Origin: Myxocyprinus asiaticus
Taxonomy: Eukaryota; Chordata; Actinopteri; Cypriniformes; Catostomidae
Direction: 5' to 3'
DNA: 64,000 nucleotides
NCBI RefSeq assembly: GCF_019703515.2
Contig: NC_059346.1
Coordinates: 56,990,001 to 57,054,000 of the forward strand
Under the pieces are notes generated by a model. The model saw only the letters and a program-made list of their open reading frames with translations. It ran no database searches and was not told where the DNA came from. Within the stretch, counting starts at the first letter, position 1. Every line of letters begins with the position of its first letter. The translations under genes and the position numbers were made by a program. This document shows positions 44,516-56,299 of this stretch, one piece after another.

Positions 44516-46216
44516 GTTCCCTATCTGTCACTCACTCGATGTTGTGTCGATGTAGTGACACTAGGGGTCACTCTTGGGAGCCCGAGACACCTCTGGTCTT
44601 TGATAAAAGGCCAATGAAAATTGGCAAGTGGTATTTGCATGCCACTCCCCTGAACATACGGGTATAAAAGGAGCTGGTATGCAACCACTCATTCAGATTT
44701 TGTCTTCGGAGCCGAACGGTCATGATCACTGAGCTGAATTCCCACAAGTGTTCATTCACCTCTGCTGGATCTGATGGCGCATTTTAGCTTCTCCCTCCTC
44801 TGCACTGGTGCACGCTAGAGAATGCCCCTGGGCGCTTTGACAGAAATAAAAGAGTATATTTCTCTAAAAGAGCGGCACACACGGAATGTCTTTAAAGATG
44901 CTTTTAGTTTGTGTGTTATTCCTGGTTGCACTCGTTATCTCTCGCCTTCTGACAGTCACGATCACGGTCCTTCATTTCTGGGCACTGCTCATGCGGAGAC
45001 AGCGTTCGTGGATGGGTCATGTACTCATTGCGAGAACATGTCCATGGCAAGGATGTGGTCGCGGCTTACCTTCGTACGAAAGCAAGCCACCCCAGAAGCT
45101 CCCCGCCTCGGTCCTTCTACCCACGGGTATGAGGCCAGTGCGGCTAGCACTGGGGGTGATTTGGGGACCCCAATGGGACCACATCTGCCGGGTATCCCCC
45201 CACGGACCTCCCATTCCCCAGCACACACGTCTGCCCCGATAGGGCTTCCGGATGAGTCCGCCGGCTCGTCTCACGGCGAGTTCGACCTCTTATTCGGAGC
45301 CCGTGAAAGTGATGAGCTCTCAAGCGCAGCATCGGAAAGCGGGCTCGTCCAGTCGGACGCGGAAGCCTCAGCTGGGCTCCTCCCTTCGGGTGCAGTCGCC
45401 CAGTCACAGGCTGACACAGAGATGATGACATGCATTCCCAGGGCAGCCGCGAGCGATGGGCTAGAGTCAAACCCTCAGCTCTCCCCTGAACCCTTGCGGC
45501 TCGATGATTGGTTCCTGGGCTCATGGCGCCGCTCAAAGCCACGCCCTGCCCCTGTTCCTTTCTTCCCGGAAGTGCATGAAGAGCTGACAAGGTCGTGGGA
45601 GGCACATTTTACTGCCCGGTCCCGATCTTTCAGCTCCCCCGCCCTCACTACCCTCGATGGTGGGGTCGCCAAGGGCTATTCGGCAATCCCCCCGGTGGAT
45701 AAAGGTGCTCACGGTGCACCTATGCCCACAGAGCGCTGCCACCTGGCGTGGGCACCCAAAGCTCCCATCCAAGGCCTGTAGGTTTATGTCATCTCTGATG
45801 GTCAAGACCTATGGTGCCGCTGGACAAGCCGCCAAGGCGCTAAAGGAACTGCACGTGGGTAGTTCCACCCCAGGATTGATGCAGGAGCTGCGCTAGGAGA
45901 CTGACCTCGCTCTCCGGGCGTCGAAGGTCACAGTGCGGTCTCTCGGGTGGGCAATGTCCACCTTGGTGGTCCAGGAGTGCCACCTTTGGCTCAACCTGGT
46001 TGAGATGGGAGAGGCTGACAAGGCACGGTTCCTTGCTGCCCCAATTTCCCAAGTTGGCCAGTCCGGCGAAACTGAGGACTTTGCCCAGCAGTTCTCAGCG
46101 GTGAAGCAGCAGACGGAGGTTATCCGGCACATCCTGCCCTGGCACGGCTCAAGATCCTGCACCCCGTCTGCTCGTTGCCAAGGGCGTCCCCCTGCGGTGA
46201 CTGCATCGGCTATATA
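44516..46216 (+). mobile_element. DIRS-like retrotransposon, copy C, 3'-truncated
   Basis: It starts at gttccctatctgtcactcac, runs through the terminal repeat, leader and gag, and ends abruptly at the Tc1 insertion at 46217. No DIRS sequence resumes after the Tc1, so the 3' part is missing and not just interrupted. The terminal repeat has TATAAAAGGAGC with TATA at 44663-44669. Confidence 0.92.
44900..46216 (+). pseudogene. DIRS-like gag, copy C, longest gag frame in the window
   Basis: The frame 44822-45781 carries CVIPGCTRYLSPSD, CTHCENMS, LTFVRKQATPEAPR, the Ser/Glu-rich middle, FFPEVHEELTRSWEAHF and SPALTTLDGG. As in copy A, a small deletion beside the expected gag ATG puts that ATG out of frame, so the frame enters from the leader. 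It then breaks. The FMSSLMVKTYGAAGQAAKAL segment (45790-45896) and the STLVVQECHLWLNLVEM to FAQQFSAVKQQ segment (45933-46160) lie in other frames. It shows the gag domain order best. Confidence 0.85.
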
Positions 46217-47801
46217 CAGGTGCATCTCAATAAATTAGAATGTCGTGGAAAAGTTCATTTATTTCAGTAATTCAACTCAAATTGTGAAACTTGTGTATTA
46301 AATAAATTCAATGCACACAGACTGAAGTAGTTTAAGTCTTTGGTTCTTTTAATTGTGATGATTTTGGCTAACATTTAACAAAAACCCACCAATTCACTAT
46401 CTCAAAAAATTAGAATATGGTGACATGCCAATCAGCTAATCAACTCAAAACACCTGCAAAGGTTTCCTGAGCCTTCAAAATGGTCTCTCAGTTTGGTTCA
46501 CTAGGCTACACAATCATGGGAAAGACTGCTGATCTGACAGTTGTCCAGAAGACAATCATTGACACCCTTCACAAGGAGGGTAAGCCACAAACATTCATTG
46601 CCAAAGAAGCTGGCTGTTCACAGAGTGCTGTATCCAAGCATGTTAACAGAAAGTTGAGTGGAAGGAAAAAGTGTGGAAGAAAAAGATGCACAACCAACCG
46701 AGAGAAACGCAGCCTTATGATTGTCAAGCAAAATCGATTCAAGAATTTGGGTGAACTTCACAAGGAATGGACTGAGGCTGGGGTCAAGGCATCAAGAGCC
46801 ACCACACACAGAAATGTCAAGGAATTTGGCTACAGTTGTCATATTCCTCTTGTTAAGCCACTCCTGAACCACAGACAATGTCAGAGGCATCTTACCTGGG
46901 CTAAGGAGAAGAAGAACTGGACTGTTGCCTAGTGTTCCAAAGTCCTCTTTTCAGATGAGAGCAAGTTTTGTATTTCATTTGGAAACCAAGGTCCTAGAGT
47001 CTGGAGGAAGGGTGGAGAAGCTCATAGCCCAAGTTGCTTGAAGTCCAGTGTTAAGTTTCCACAGTCTGTGATGATTTGGGGTGCAATGTCATCTGCTGGT
47101 GTTGGTCCATTGTGTTTTTTGAAAACCAAAGTCACTACACCCGTTTACCAAGAACTTTTGGAGCACTTCATGCTTCCTTCTGCTGACCAGCTTTTTAAAG
47201 ATGCTGATTTCATTTTCCAGCAGGATTTGGCACCGGCCCACACTGCCAAAAGCACCAAAAGTTGGTTAAATGACCATGGTGTTGGTGTGCTTGACTGGCC
47301 AGCAAACTCACCAGACCTGAACCCCATAGAGAATCTATGGGGTATTGTCAAGAGGAAAATGAGAAACAAGAGACCAAAAAATGCAGATGAGCTGAAGGCC
47401 ACTGTCAAAGAAACCTGGGCTTCCATACCACCTCAGCTGTGCCACAAACTGATCACCTCCATGCCACGCCGAATTGAGGCAGTAATTAAAGCAAAAGGAG
47501 CCCCTACCAAGTATTGAGTACATATACAGTAAATGAACATACTTTCCAGAAGGCCAACAATTCACTAAAAATGTTTTTTTTTTTTATTGGTCTTATGATG
47601 TATTCTAATTTTTTGAGATAGTGAATTGGTGGGTTTTTGTTAAATGTGAGCCAAAATCATCACAATTAAAAGAACCAAAGACTTAAACTACTTCAGTCTG
47701 TGTGCACTGAATTTATTTAATACACGAGTTTCACAATTTGAGTTGAATTACTGAAATAAATGAACTTTTCCACGACATTCTAATTTATTGAGATGCACCT
47801 G
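46217..47801 (+). mobile_element. Tc1/mariner element, nearly intact, with 201-bp ITRs
   Basis: The ends are CAGGTGCATCTCAATAAATT and its complement, flanked by TA (46215-46216 and 47802-47803). The inverted repeats (46217-46417 and 47601-47801) differ at about three of 201 positions. It carries one transposase gene with a single stop. It is the least decayed element in the window and lies within DIRS copy C. Confidence 0.96.
46480..47517 (+). pseudogene. Tc1-type transposase with one in-frame stop
   Basis: The 345-codon frame is open except for TAG at 46930-46932 (codon 151), at a place where this family usually has Trp, so a single G-to-A change explains it. The N terminus has a paired-type helix-turn-helix region (about residues 13-60), then a basic GRKKCGRKR patch, then a second HTH. 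The catalytic triad is D159 (LFSDESK), D249 (FQQDLAPAH) and E284 (NPIENLW): 34 residues lie between the last two, so DD34E. The frame ends KGAPTKY then TGA. The start could be codon 1 or Met13 (MGKTADL). Length is normal for Tc1 transposases (about 340). It would bind the ITRs and insert at TA. Confidence 0.93.
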
Positions 47802-48016
47802 TATATATATATACACATACATACATACAGTGCATTCAGAAAATAGTCAGAAAATAGTCAGACCCCTTAATTTTTTTCACAATTTGTTATGTTGCAGCCT
47901 TATGCTAAAATGCTTAAAATTATTTGATTTTTTTTTTCACATCAATCCACACTCCATTCCCCATAATGACAAAGCAAAAAACTGATTTTTGCAAATTTAT
48001 TAAAAAGAGAAAACTT

Positions 48017-48145
48017 TGACTACCACCCCTGAGTTTGAATACTGAGTGACTCCAGCCACGTCTCCTAAGCAACCAAATTGGCCCGGTTGCTAGGGAGGGT
48101 AGAGTCACATGGGGTAACCTCCTCGTGGTCACTATAATGTGGTTT
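48017..48145 (+). mobile_element. SINE fragment inside the decayed Tc1
   Basis: tgactaccacccctgagttt, ccaaattggcccggttgc and acatggggtaacctcctcg match the SINE at 38127. The A box and the tail are both missing. Confidence 0.85.
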
Positions 48146-48149
48146 GCTC

Positions 48150-49060
48150 AGAGACAGGACTGTGTTGAGGCACAGATCTGAGGAAGGCTACAAAAAAGTT
48201 TTGGCTTCATTGAAGGTTCCCAAGAGCACACTGACCTCCATAATTCTTAAATGGGAGAAGTTTGGAACAACCAGAACTTTTCCTAGAGCTGGCTGCCCAG
48301 CCAAACTGAGCAATCGGTGGAGAAGGGCCTTGGTAAGAGAGGTGTCCAAGAACCCGATGGTCACTCTGGTTGAGCTCCAGAGAGCATGTGTGGACACAGG
48401 AGAAACTTGCAGAAGGACAACCATCACTGCAATACTCCACCGATCTGGGCTTAATGGTAGAGTGGCCAGATGGGAGCCTATCCTCAGTGCAAGACACATA
48501 ATAATAGCTAAAGGACTCTCAGACTGTGAGAAACCAGATTCTCTGGTCTGATGAAATGAAGATTGTATTGTTTGTCCAAAATTCCAAGCATCATGTCTGG
48601 AGGAAACCAGGCACCGCTCATCACCTGCGCAATACCATCCCAACAGTGAAGCGGAAGGGACTGGGAGACTGGTCAGTGTTGAAGGAAAGCTGAATGCAGC
48701 AAAATACAGTGATATCCTTAATGAAAACCTGGCCCAGAGCGCTCAGGACCTCAGACTGGGCTGAAGGTTCACCTTCCAACAGGACAATGACCCAAAGCAC
48801 ACAGCCAAGACAACGCAAGAGTGGCTCAGGGACAACTTTGTGAATGTCCTGGAGTGGCCTCTAATCTAACATCTCTGGAGAGACCTGAAAATGGCTGTCC
48901 ACTGACGGTCCCCATCCAACCTGACAGAGCTTGAGAGGATCTGCAGAGAAGAATAGCAGAAGATTCCCAAAACCAGGTGTGCAAAGCTTATCGCATCATA
49001 CCCAAATAGACTTGAGTCTGTAATCGCTGCCAAAGGTGCTTCAACTAAGTACTGAGTTAA
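48150..49060 (+). pseudogene. Tc1-type transposase, decayed
   Basis: The DNA-binding half (48144-48551) reads SEEGYKKVLASLKVPKSTL, LTSIILKWEKFGTTRTF and VTLVELQRACVDTG. After a stop, WSDEMKIVLF keeps the first Asp. Beyond that, several stops and frameshifts break QQDN and the final E segment. It is of the DD34E Tc1 type by family resemblance. The first part of the gene is replaced by a SINE piece. Confidence 0.85.
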
Positions 49061-49178
49061 GGGTCTGAATACTTATGTCAATGTAATATTTCAGTTTTTT
49101 CTTTTTAATAAATTTGCAAATTTATCAAAAATCAGTTTTTTGCTTTGTCATTATGGGGTTTGGAGTGTAGATTGATGT

Positions 49179-49215
<37 letters not shown>

Positions 49216-49282
49216 GCATTTTAGCATAAGGCATAAAATGGGAAAAAATGAAGGGGTCTGAATACTTTCTGAATGCACTGTA

Positions 49283-49421
49283 TGTATGTATGTATGTATG
49301 TATGTATGTGTGTATATATATATGTATAAAAACGGTCATGAGGATCTAAAGGGGTCTGTTTTATGGTTTCTTGTCATATGACAATAGAATGAAACCACAT
49401 GACTTTGATCAGGTGGACAAA

Positions 49422-49452
<31 letters not shown>

Positions 49453-52397
49453 TAACAATTATTTAATTGTAGATATTAACAAGATTATTCCAAACTATTA
49501 CTTTTTTCAAGAATATTAGACTAAGACTTTTTTCCATGTATTTTAACACTCAGAGAAAAACTAAAAAAAAAACATTAAACTCAGAAATTAAAAAACATTA
49601 ATATAGATGTGTATTCAAGTAATTGATTTGTGTGAAATGCATTTATTATATATATTTTTATATATTTTTAAATAACTACATAGATCCAGACCAAAAAAAT
49701 AGCATCATGTACTTGACCCACATAAACAAGCCACCCTCAAAAACAATTTATGACTGCCACTGTGTTCTTCATGGAATGCAGCCGAAAATGTATATTTAAA
49801 TAATTTACAGTGAAGAGTTGATTTTGTGGATTTATCAGATTTTTTTTTTCTGTAACGGCCGTTTTAAGAGAGACGGGGGAGGGACTTCATTGCATCACAG
49901 ATGTCACTTTACTCACAGCTGGTTGGTTCAGTGTCTGTTAGCGATCTGTTTCCCACAACAAAACCTGCTAAGGAGCAGGTTAGCCATGTAGCGTAAGCAG
50001 GGGCGTAGATTCTGAAGGGCAAGTACAAAGATCTCTGGAAAATTTAATAAAACAAAGTTTTGAACCAGTTCTACACATCAGACTTAAAAGTGATATTATA
50101 TACACATGATAAGCAGTGATCCGCCGTTGACAATCAGTAAAAAATGATTACTGAAATCAATATTTAATCCATGATTGATCATCGCCTCGTCTGCTATGTT
50201 TTTACCTCTGGCTCGGAAACTCCAGTCCACTGTGATAGGTCAAGAGATCAGCAGTGGGGACTGTTGGGTAGTAGTCCGGTGTGTCAGCCGAAGGGTGCAT
50301 TGAGGGTGCAAAGGGGGCACACGCAAGCACCACTCGGAGCGCTAAAATGTAAAATGGGACACCCTACGGTCTCATGGATTTCGCAGGAATGCGCAAATGA
50401 AGGCCACAAAACCGCAAGTCCACATAGCTGACACAAACTAAACTGAAATTTACCTGGCTAGTCACCTAAACCAGCTTCACGTTATAGGCCTCTGGCCAAT
50501 TAAATATTTTAGAGATGAGCATAACAAAAAAAATTGGATATTCGCTACAGAAATCTTCAGGATTTTTCATAACTTTTTAAAATTAAGTTAATTCACTTTT
50601 CCAAGCCTGAAAAATGCAATTTTAAAATTCCCTAATATTCCAGGTTTACAATGACCGTGGAAACCCTGTTAAATGTTTAATTGTATCCAATACGCCTCTC
50701 AATAAAAATAAAAAAAATAAATAAATTAAAAAAAAATCATTAATGTCATGGCTGGTTTCTGAGACATAGTTTACTCCAAAATGTTGGTTTGTGTCTACAT
50801 TCCAGTGTTTCACCTATATGCACTTAGCAGAGGCACTGGTTCATAAATAACTTTGACGCAACGGAACACTTGCTAGCCCCAGTCAGCTGCATGCTTTCTA
50901 CACTGCACGCAGTAGTGATGTTTCGTTCTGGAACAAATCTTTTTTTTTTTTTTTTTTTTTATGAATCTTTGAAGTGAACGAATCCTTGTTCACCTCCATA
51001 CACTGACTCATATTTCTCTTTCTCTAACGTCTCTCCCTTTCGAAGCCATGAGCTCTAATTTAATGCACAAATCTGCTTTGGTGGCTTTTCATGCCTGTAA
51101 AGACTGACTATATATAATGAGCCAATAGCATTCGAGTACGGGCTGTGCAGGAGCATATCATTGGTTTGACCCACTGAATGAATACGCCCCTTCAGTGAAC
51201 GACATAGGATCAGGATCTATTGAGTGACTAAAGAAGAGGAGGAGGTAAGTCATTCATTTACTTCAGTAATCTCGTTCAACAAGGAAAGAAAGTGGCTGGA
51301 TGAATTATAGGTAAAAGTGACTGATGACATTATAATGACATCAGGATGTAATTGAATCACTTATAATTATTTTTAGGCTAATAGGCAGTTCACAAAATGA
51401 AAGATATGCTTTGTCGATATTTGTAGGGAAAATGCTTATTATGCTTAAACACTGCTGAATTCTCTAGATTTGTAGATGGGCAGATGTTATTAAAGTATAA
51501 TTAGACTTGTTTCAGTTTTGAATGACTTAGTGCTTTATCAATGGTTTAATGACTCACTCAGAACACATAAAAGACATTAATTTGTTGCCACCTTCTGGTT
51601 AAGGAGTGATTTACAAAAATTGTCACTGAACGAATCAATTAACAAATCTGAATGATAGACAGAGAAACATCATTTGGAGTTAATTTACTCCACTAAATAA
51701 ATGTTAAATTTATTTTAGTAAGAGCTTTTTGTGGATATAACTTTGAACTACAGAAGTTGTGAAATGATTGATTCATGTTCATGTTATTTTCTGTTAATAA
51801 ATGAAGAACAAAAAGGAATGATTACGACAGATGAAACATACAGCCAATAAATTGAAAGTCACGATAACATATGTTTTGTCTGTATTCTTCAAGCGATTTC
51901 TGTTATTTTTATAACTTTTATATAACTTGTATTATAGAAATTGGCAATATTCTGAATTATTTAAAAACAATTTAAAAAACAAAAGACCATTTATGCAACA
52001 GAGTGGACATCTTATAGTGTCATTGGGGGCTGAGCTCCCCTAAGATTGAAATCCAAGTATCGCCCCTGGTTTATATTATCTATTTGTATTTATGTTTAAT
52101 AAAAATAGTACAAGTAATTTTCTACGTTGAGGCATTTCATTATTTGACAGTTATTATTACAGCTCTATGGCCTTCCAGAGACCTTCAAGTGTAAAAAGCT
52201 CCCAGTAAATAAACACTAACATGAATAACCCATCTATAATAATTCTAAGGTTGTTTTGAGCTATTCCTCCCTACACATGCACAACAGCACCACTGCTAAA
52301 AAAATATCCTAGGGGAAACACTGCATTCAGCGAGAATCCACATTTGAAGATATGCCCAGTGACATGAAACCACAATCCTCAGGCCACTTTCCCGCTC
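49283..52397. other. Long non-coding stretch
   Basis: Contains TATG and AT microsatellites (49283-49321 and 49427-49452) and a T tract (50941-50960). CAGGGGCGTAGATTC at 49998 and ATCGCCCCTG ending 52068 look like opposite hAT ends but lack a matching duplication. A plus frame at 50171-50431 matches nothing I know. Confidence 0.55.
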
Positions 52398-52475
52398 AAA
52401 CAGGAAGTCTTCAGGCCTAGTGATCACCATAGGCACGTGCCTATGGTGATCACTAGGCCTGAAGAGTTCCTGTTT
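52398..52475. repeat. 78-bp palindrome without spacer
   Basis: Arms of 39 bp meet at cac|gtg (between 52436 and 52437), with one mismatch. The inner 48 bp are perfect (aggcctagtgatcacc...). A second small hairpin follows at 52479-52512 (gcattcacatctgga / tccagacgtgaatgc). Confidence 0.95.
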
Positions 52476-52586
52476 ACAGCATTCACATCTGGAGTGTTCC
52501 AGACGTGAATGCCATTTCAAACAATAGGCAGCAATATTATGCAGCCTTCTAAGAATCATGGAAATGGCAATCCAAGAATGCATTGC

Positions 52587-53303
52587 CAGAGCTGGGTAGA
52601 TTTCTTCAGAATTGCAATTCGTTTTACAAATTACATGACTAAATTTTAATCAGTAACATAATCTCTTGGTTTATATTTTTTAGGTAATATAATCTGATTA
52701 TTCTTGGATTACTTTTGGATTACCTTTGACCTATCTCTTGTTTATTTGATGTGAAATGCATTTGAGTAGGATATTCTATACTATTTTGATATAATGATGC
52801 ATTTAAGAAAACTTACATAATGAATCAAAAAGTAAGAATCGATATGGTTTTTGTTTTACTTGCTATTTTCAGCCAAGATGTCAGAAGAAGATAATGTGAA
52901 TTATTCTTATTTAGAGGATTATTTTTTGTGTAAAATATTGTCTACCAGAGTAGATTTTTATTTATTCATATTTTTTGTCCAGACTTCCAGAATCATTAAT
53001 TAGTGAAGGTCACTGGATATGATGCAGACATAGTATTTCACAGCTATACATCAGCAGTTTTTAGTAATTTGCTAAATTATTTGCCATGAGAAGGCACAGT
53101 CTAACGTATATCAACAGGCTGATTTAAAATGAAAAATGTAAAAGATTAAAACAAATCAGGGGAATCCATTTACTGCTGTTGCCTGGTTAATATGTAACCA
53201 TGTAATCCTTAAAAGTAACTAATCTGATTACAGGTATTTTAAAATGTTATTTAATCTGATTATGTAGTACAAATTACATGTAATCTGTTACTACCCAGCA
53301 CTG
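52587..53303. mobile_element. hAT-type MITE
   Basis: The ends are CAGAGCTGGGTAGATTTC and, reverse-complemented, CAGTGCTGGGTAGTAACAG. The flanks TGCATTGC (52579-52586) and TGCACTGC (53304-53311) are an 8-bp duplication with one mismatch. It is 717 bp, non-coding and rich in taatctgatta. Confidence 0.82.
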
Positions 53304-53718
53304 TGCACTGCAACGAGCTCAGTGAAAAAAACTCATCCAAGATGGTAGTCAAAGTGAAAGGAATTTAAATTATAAATACAATTAAAATTGACTTTTACCC
53401 AGTGTGTTTGTGCTGTGTATTTTCAGCTAATCAGAGTATTGTGTCATTACCTTAGCACCTTGTGCCTCTATTGAAATCAATAGCTAGTCGAGTCTCTGGT
53501 GCGCTTCACGTGGAGGGTATTATTAGTTCCTGCCTGCAGAGAACATTTTAAATCAAGTCAATTATGTGGTTTCATTTCAGTTAGGATGCTGCATTAGAAG
53601 GTATGCCTACAGTACATAGTAGGGCTGAACAATTTGTACAAAAAAAAAAATCTAATTGGTAATATTTAGAAAAATATTGCAATTGCAATCTGAACTGCGA
53701 TATGATTATTAACATTTT
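53304..53718. other. Non-coding gap
   Basis: Near 53622 a gggctgaacaatttg block resembles a common fish repeat start. Otherwise nothing is seen. Confidence 0.5.
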
Positions 53719-53838
53719 GGTAACACTTTACAATAAGGTTCCATTTGTTAACATTAGTTAACAACATAAGTAAACATGAACTAACAATGGACAATACTTT
53801 TACAGCATTTATTAATCTTGGTTAATGTTAATTTCAAC

Positions 53839-53903
<65 letters not shown>

Positions 53904-54082
53904 AAAACATTTCATGTTAACATTAGTTAATGCACTTTGAACTTACATGAACTAACAATGAACAATTTTATTTTTTATTAACTAACATTAACAAAGATTA
54001 ATAAACACTGTACAAAATATATCGTCCATTGTTAGTTCATGATTGCATTAACTAATGTTAATGAATGGAACCTTATTGTAAA
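53719..54082. mobile_element. Foldback MITE with ggttccatt ends
   Basis: The left end ggtaacactttacaataagg pairs with ccttattgta at 54071-54080, and gttaacattagttaa blocks pair across the element. It holds a (TA)n tract at 53844-53901. This type is very common in fish; superfamily not assigned. Confidence 0.75.
53844..53901. repeat. (TA)n microsatellite
   Basis: Uninterrupted TA repeat inside the MITE. Confidence 0.95.
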
Positions 54083-54734
54083 AAAACAATAACAACAAAA
54101 AACAAGCCTAGTAAGTGTTTCCTTTTGGAAAAAAATAAATAAAAATAAAAAAAATAGTTATGGGCAAACATGCACTACTGCCAATAGAAATACTATTAAA
54201 GAAAGAGTGAACTTTCTATAAAACAGTATGATATTTATGTAAAGTTTCCTTAACATGCATGCAGCATAGCTATGCAGGCCTTTATTTTGGCAGTACACTG
54301 AAGGAAGACATGAATGAAGAGAAATTCTCTCATTTACTTTTCTGTCCACAAAAACCCGGTGTTATGAGGTTACTTTAGATTTGGATAGTAACTCAGTGGC
54401 CAAGCAAATTTGGAAATACACAAATGTGCAATTAGTGAATCTAGAGTGCTGTAAATTTAAAGCGCTCAGCTCATTAGCCTCACAAGTGCTTTGAGTATGT
54501 GTAATACACTACAGAGATCAGAGCTGCACTCATACAGAAAGCGCAGCGAGCAGTGCGTGCAGCCTGTTTATTTCATTAAATCGTAGCCTTTGGGGTTTGA
54601 TAATCGCACTACGTCTTATCGCCATTTTGATTTTATTCCGATGAATTGCTCTGCCCCAAAATGAACTACAATTTTCAGATTTGTCGGACACACAAAATTC
54701 TTACATGCTATTTGTGTTTGTATAATTGTTTGTC
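54083..54734. other. Non-coding gap
   Basis: Unique AT-rich sequence; nothing recognised. Confidence 0.6.
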
Positions 54735-54905
54735 CCCTTCTGTCACTCACTCGACATTGTGTCGATGTAGTGACACTAGGGGTCGCTCCTGGGAGCCCCA
54801 AACACCTCCAATCTTTGAGAAAAGGCCAATGAGAATTAGCGAGTGGAATTTGCATGCCACTCCCCCGAACATATGGGTATAAAAGGAGCTGACTCACAAC
54901 CACTC
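54735..54905 (+). promoter_or_regulatory. DIRS left terminal repeat with TATA box, copy D
   Basis: Starts near ttctgtcactcactcgac and has the ATTTGCATG site and TATAAAAGGAGC (TATA at 54879-54885). It is inverted relative to 60035-60186. It is the presumed promoter of the element. Confidence 0.8.
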
Positions 54906-55072
54906 ATTCGGAGCCAGATAGAAGTGTATGCTGTTGGATATACGGTGCATTTCAGCAGCTTTCTCTCCTTCTGCACGCTTAGTGCAGACTACGCCCCTGG
55001 GCGCTTCGACAGCACTACTGAAAGAGTATATTTTCCTCTATCGTGAACGTGAACGTGAACGTCTTTTTAAAG

Positions 55073-55880
55073 ATGCCGTTCCGTCTTTGTGTAATTCCTG
55101 GATGGGGTCGTTATCTCTCCACCTCCGACGGCCACAGGCGCTGCCTCTCGTATCTAGGCCGCGCTCACACTGAGGCTGCGTTTGTGGATGGTTCGTGTTT
55201 TCATTGTGAGAACATGACCATGGCAACGTTGCAGTTGCGGCTTTCCTTCCTCCGAGGGAAAGCCATTCCAGCCACCCCCCCACTGCGCCTTCTACCTACG
55301 GGTACGAGTCCAACCCGGCTGGCGCTGGAGGCGATTTTGGGATTTCAATGGGCGTGGTCTCGCCGGGTAATTCCCCATGGACCTCCCATTCCCCAGCACA
55401 CTCTTCTGCCTCCGTAGAGTTCCGAGATGAGACCAGCTCGCCTCACGGCCAGCCTGACATCTCTCTCGGGGCTTGTGAGCAGGATGAGTCCTTGATCGCT
55501 GCTTCGGAGAGCGCACTGGCGATGTCGGATGCCGAGGACTTGACTGGGCTGCCACCTTCGGGTCTGCCCGCCCAGTCTGAGGCTGACCCAGAGCTGACCA
55601 CCATGCTTGCCCAGGCCGCCACGAGTGTCGGGTTGGACTGGTACTCTCCACCCTCCCCTGAGCCCTCGTGGCTAGATGACTGCCCAGGTGGCTCTGCCAC
55701 AGCCTGAGCCCAGTTCTCGGCCCCAGCATAGAGCCACCCGCAGGAAGCTGACGCCCCCCCCGCCTCACGACCAGGCGCAAGGACCCGGAAGGCTCCTAAG
55801 CGCCTCTGAGATGGATGACCCAGGGAGGGAGATGTCCGCTGCTACCATGGAGCTGGTATCCAGACCACTCCATCCCCCGG
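55073..55880 (+). pseudogene. DIRS-like gag, copy D, frameshifted
   Basis: The ATG at 55073 gives MPFRLCVIPGWGRYLSTSD. A Cys is replaced in CVIPGW and CLSYLG, so the Cys/His pattern is weaker than in copy B. The first frame ends at 55417. The middle part (EFRDETSSPHGQPDISLG, DEDLTGLPP-like, SPPSPEPSWLDD) is in the frame 55348-55707. No VVQERHLWLNL module is recognised, so the C-terminal part seems deleted. Three repeated gaacgt units lie just before the start. Confidence 0.8.
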
Positions 55881-56299
55881 TGGAGGCCGGGAGGTAAATC
55901 TTGTGTTCCCTTTTGTTTTGTGTTTGCCACATCCCGAATGGGCTGCAGTACCCACATTTTAAAAAGAGCGGTTTCCTCACTCCTTGGGTCACACGGTCGG
56001 TGTTTACGACTACCGTTATCACGGAGACCTGACACTGAGCACCTACGACTTGGACGTCGCGCGCCCGACCGCACCACACTCACACCCATGGCCAGGCGGT
56101 TGTGACGAGTTACGAGGACAGGCAAAATGTCCCTCCTCCCCTGTTGCCAACCCCCCCGATGCCGGGTACATGGAGCAAGGTAAGTTCTTCGAGGGTCCCC
56201 TTAGCGCTGCCATGAGTTTGAGATGAAGCAAGGCTCCTCGACGTGGCGTCCCCTGCTCCCCCCGCCACGAGGCCCCACCCACAGGTACATTATACGCGA

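Larger units (their letters stand above)
47828..49280 (+). mobile_element. Tc1/mariner element, decayed, with SINE insert
   Basis: The ends are CAGTGCATTCAGAAAATAGT and, reverse-complemented, CAGTGCATTCAGAAAGTATT, flanked by TA (47826-47827 and 49281-49282). The left end has a short tandem duplication (aaaatagtcag twice). A poly-T expansion lies at 49182-49211. Only 26 bp separate it from the previous Tc1. Confidence 0.92.

Noticed and set aside
50171..50431. 86-codon plus-strand frame
   Set aside because: Low-complexity, no domain, and it lies in a region that looks like old repeat sequence.
49998..52068. Possible hAT element with CAGGGGCG-type ends
   Set aside because: The ends look complementary over about 8 bases, but the flanking 8-mers (AGCGTAAG and GTTTATAT) do not match and inner homology is poor.
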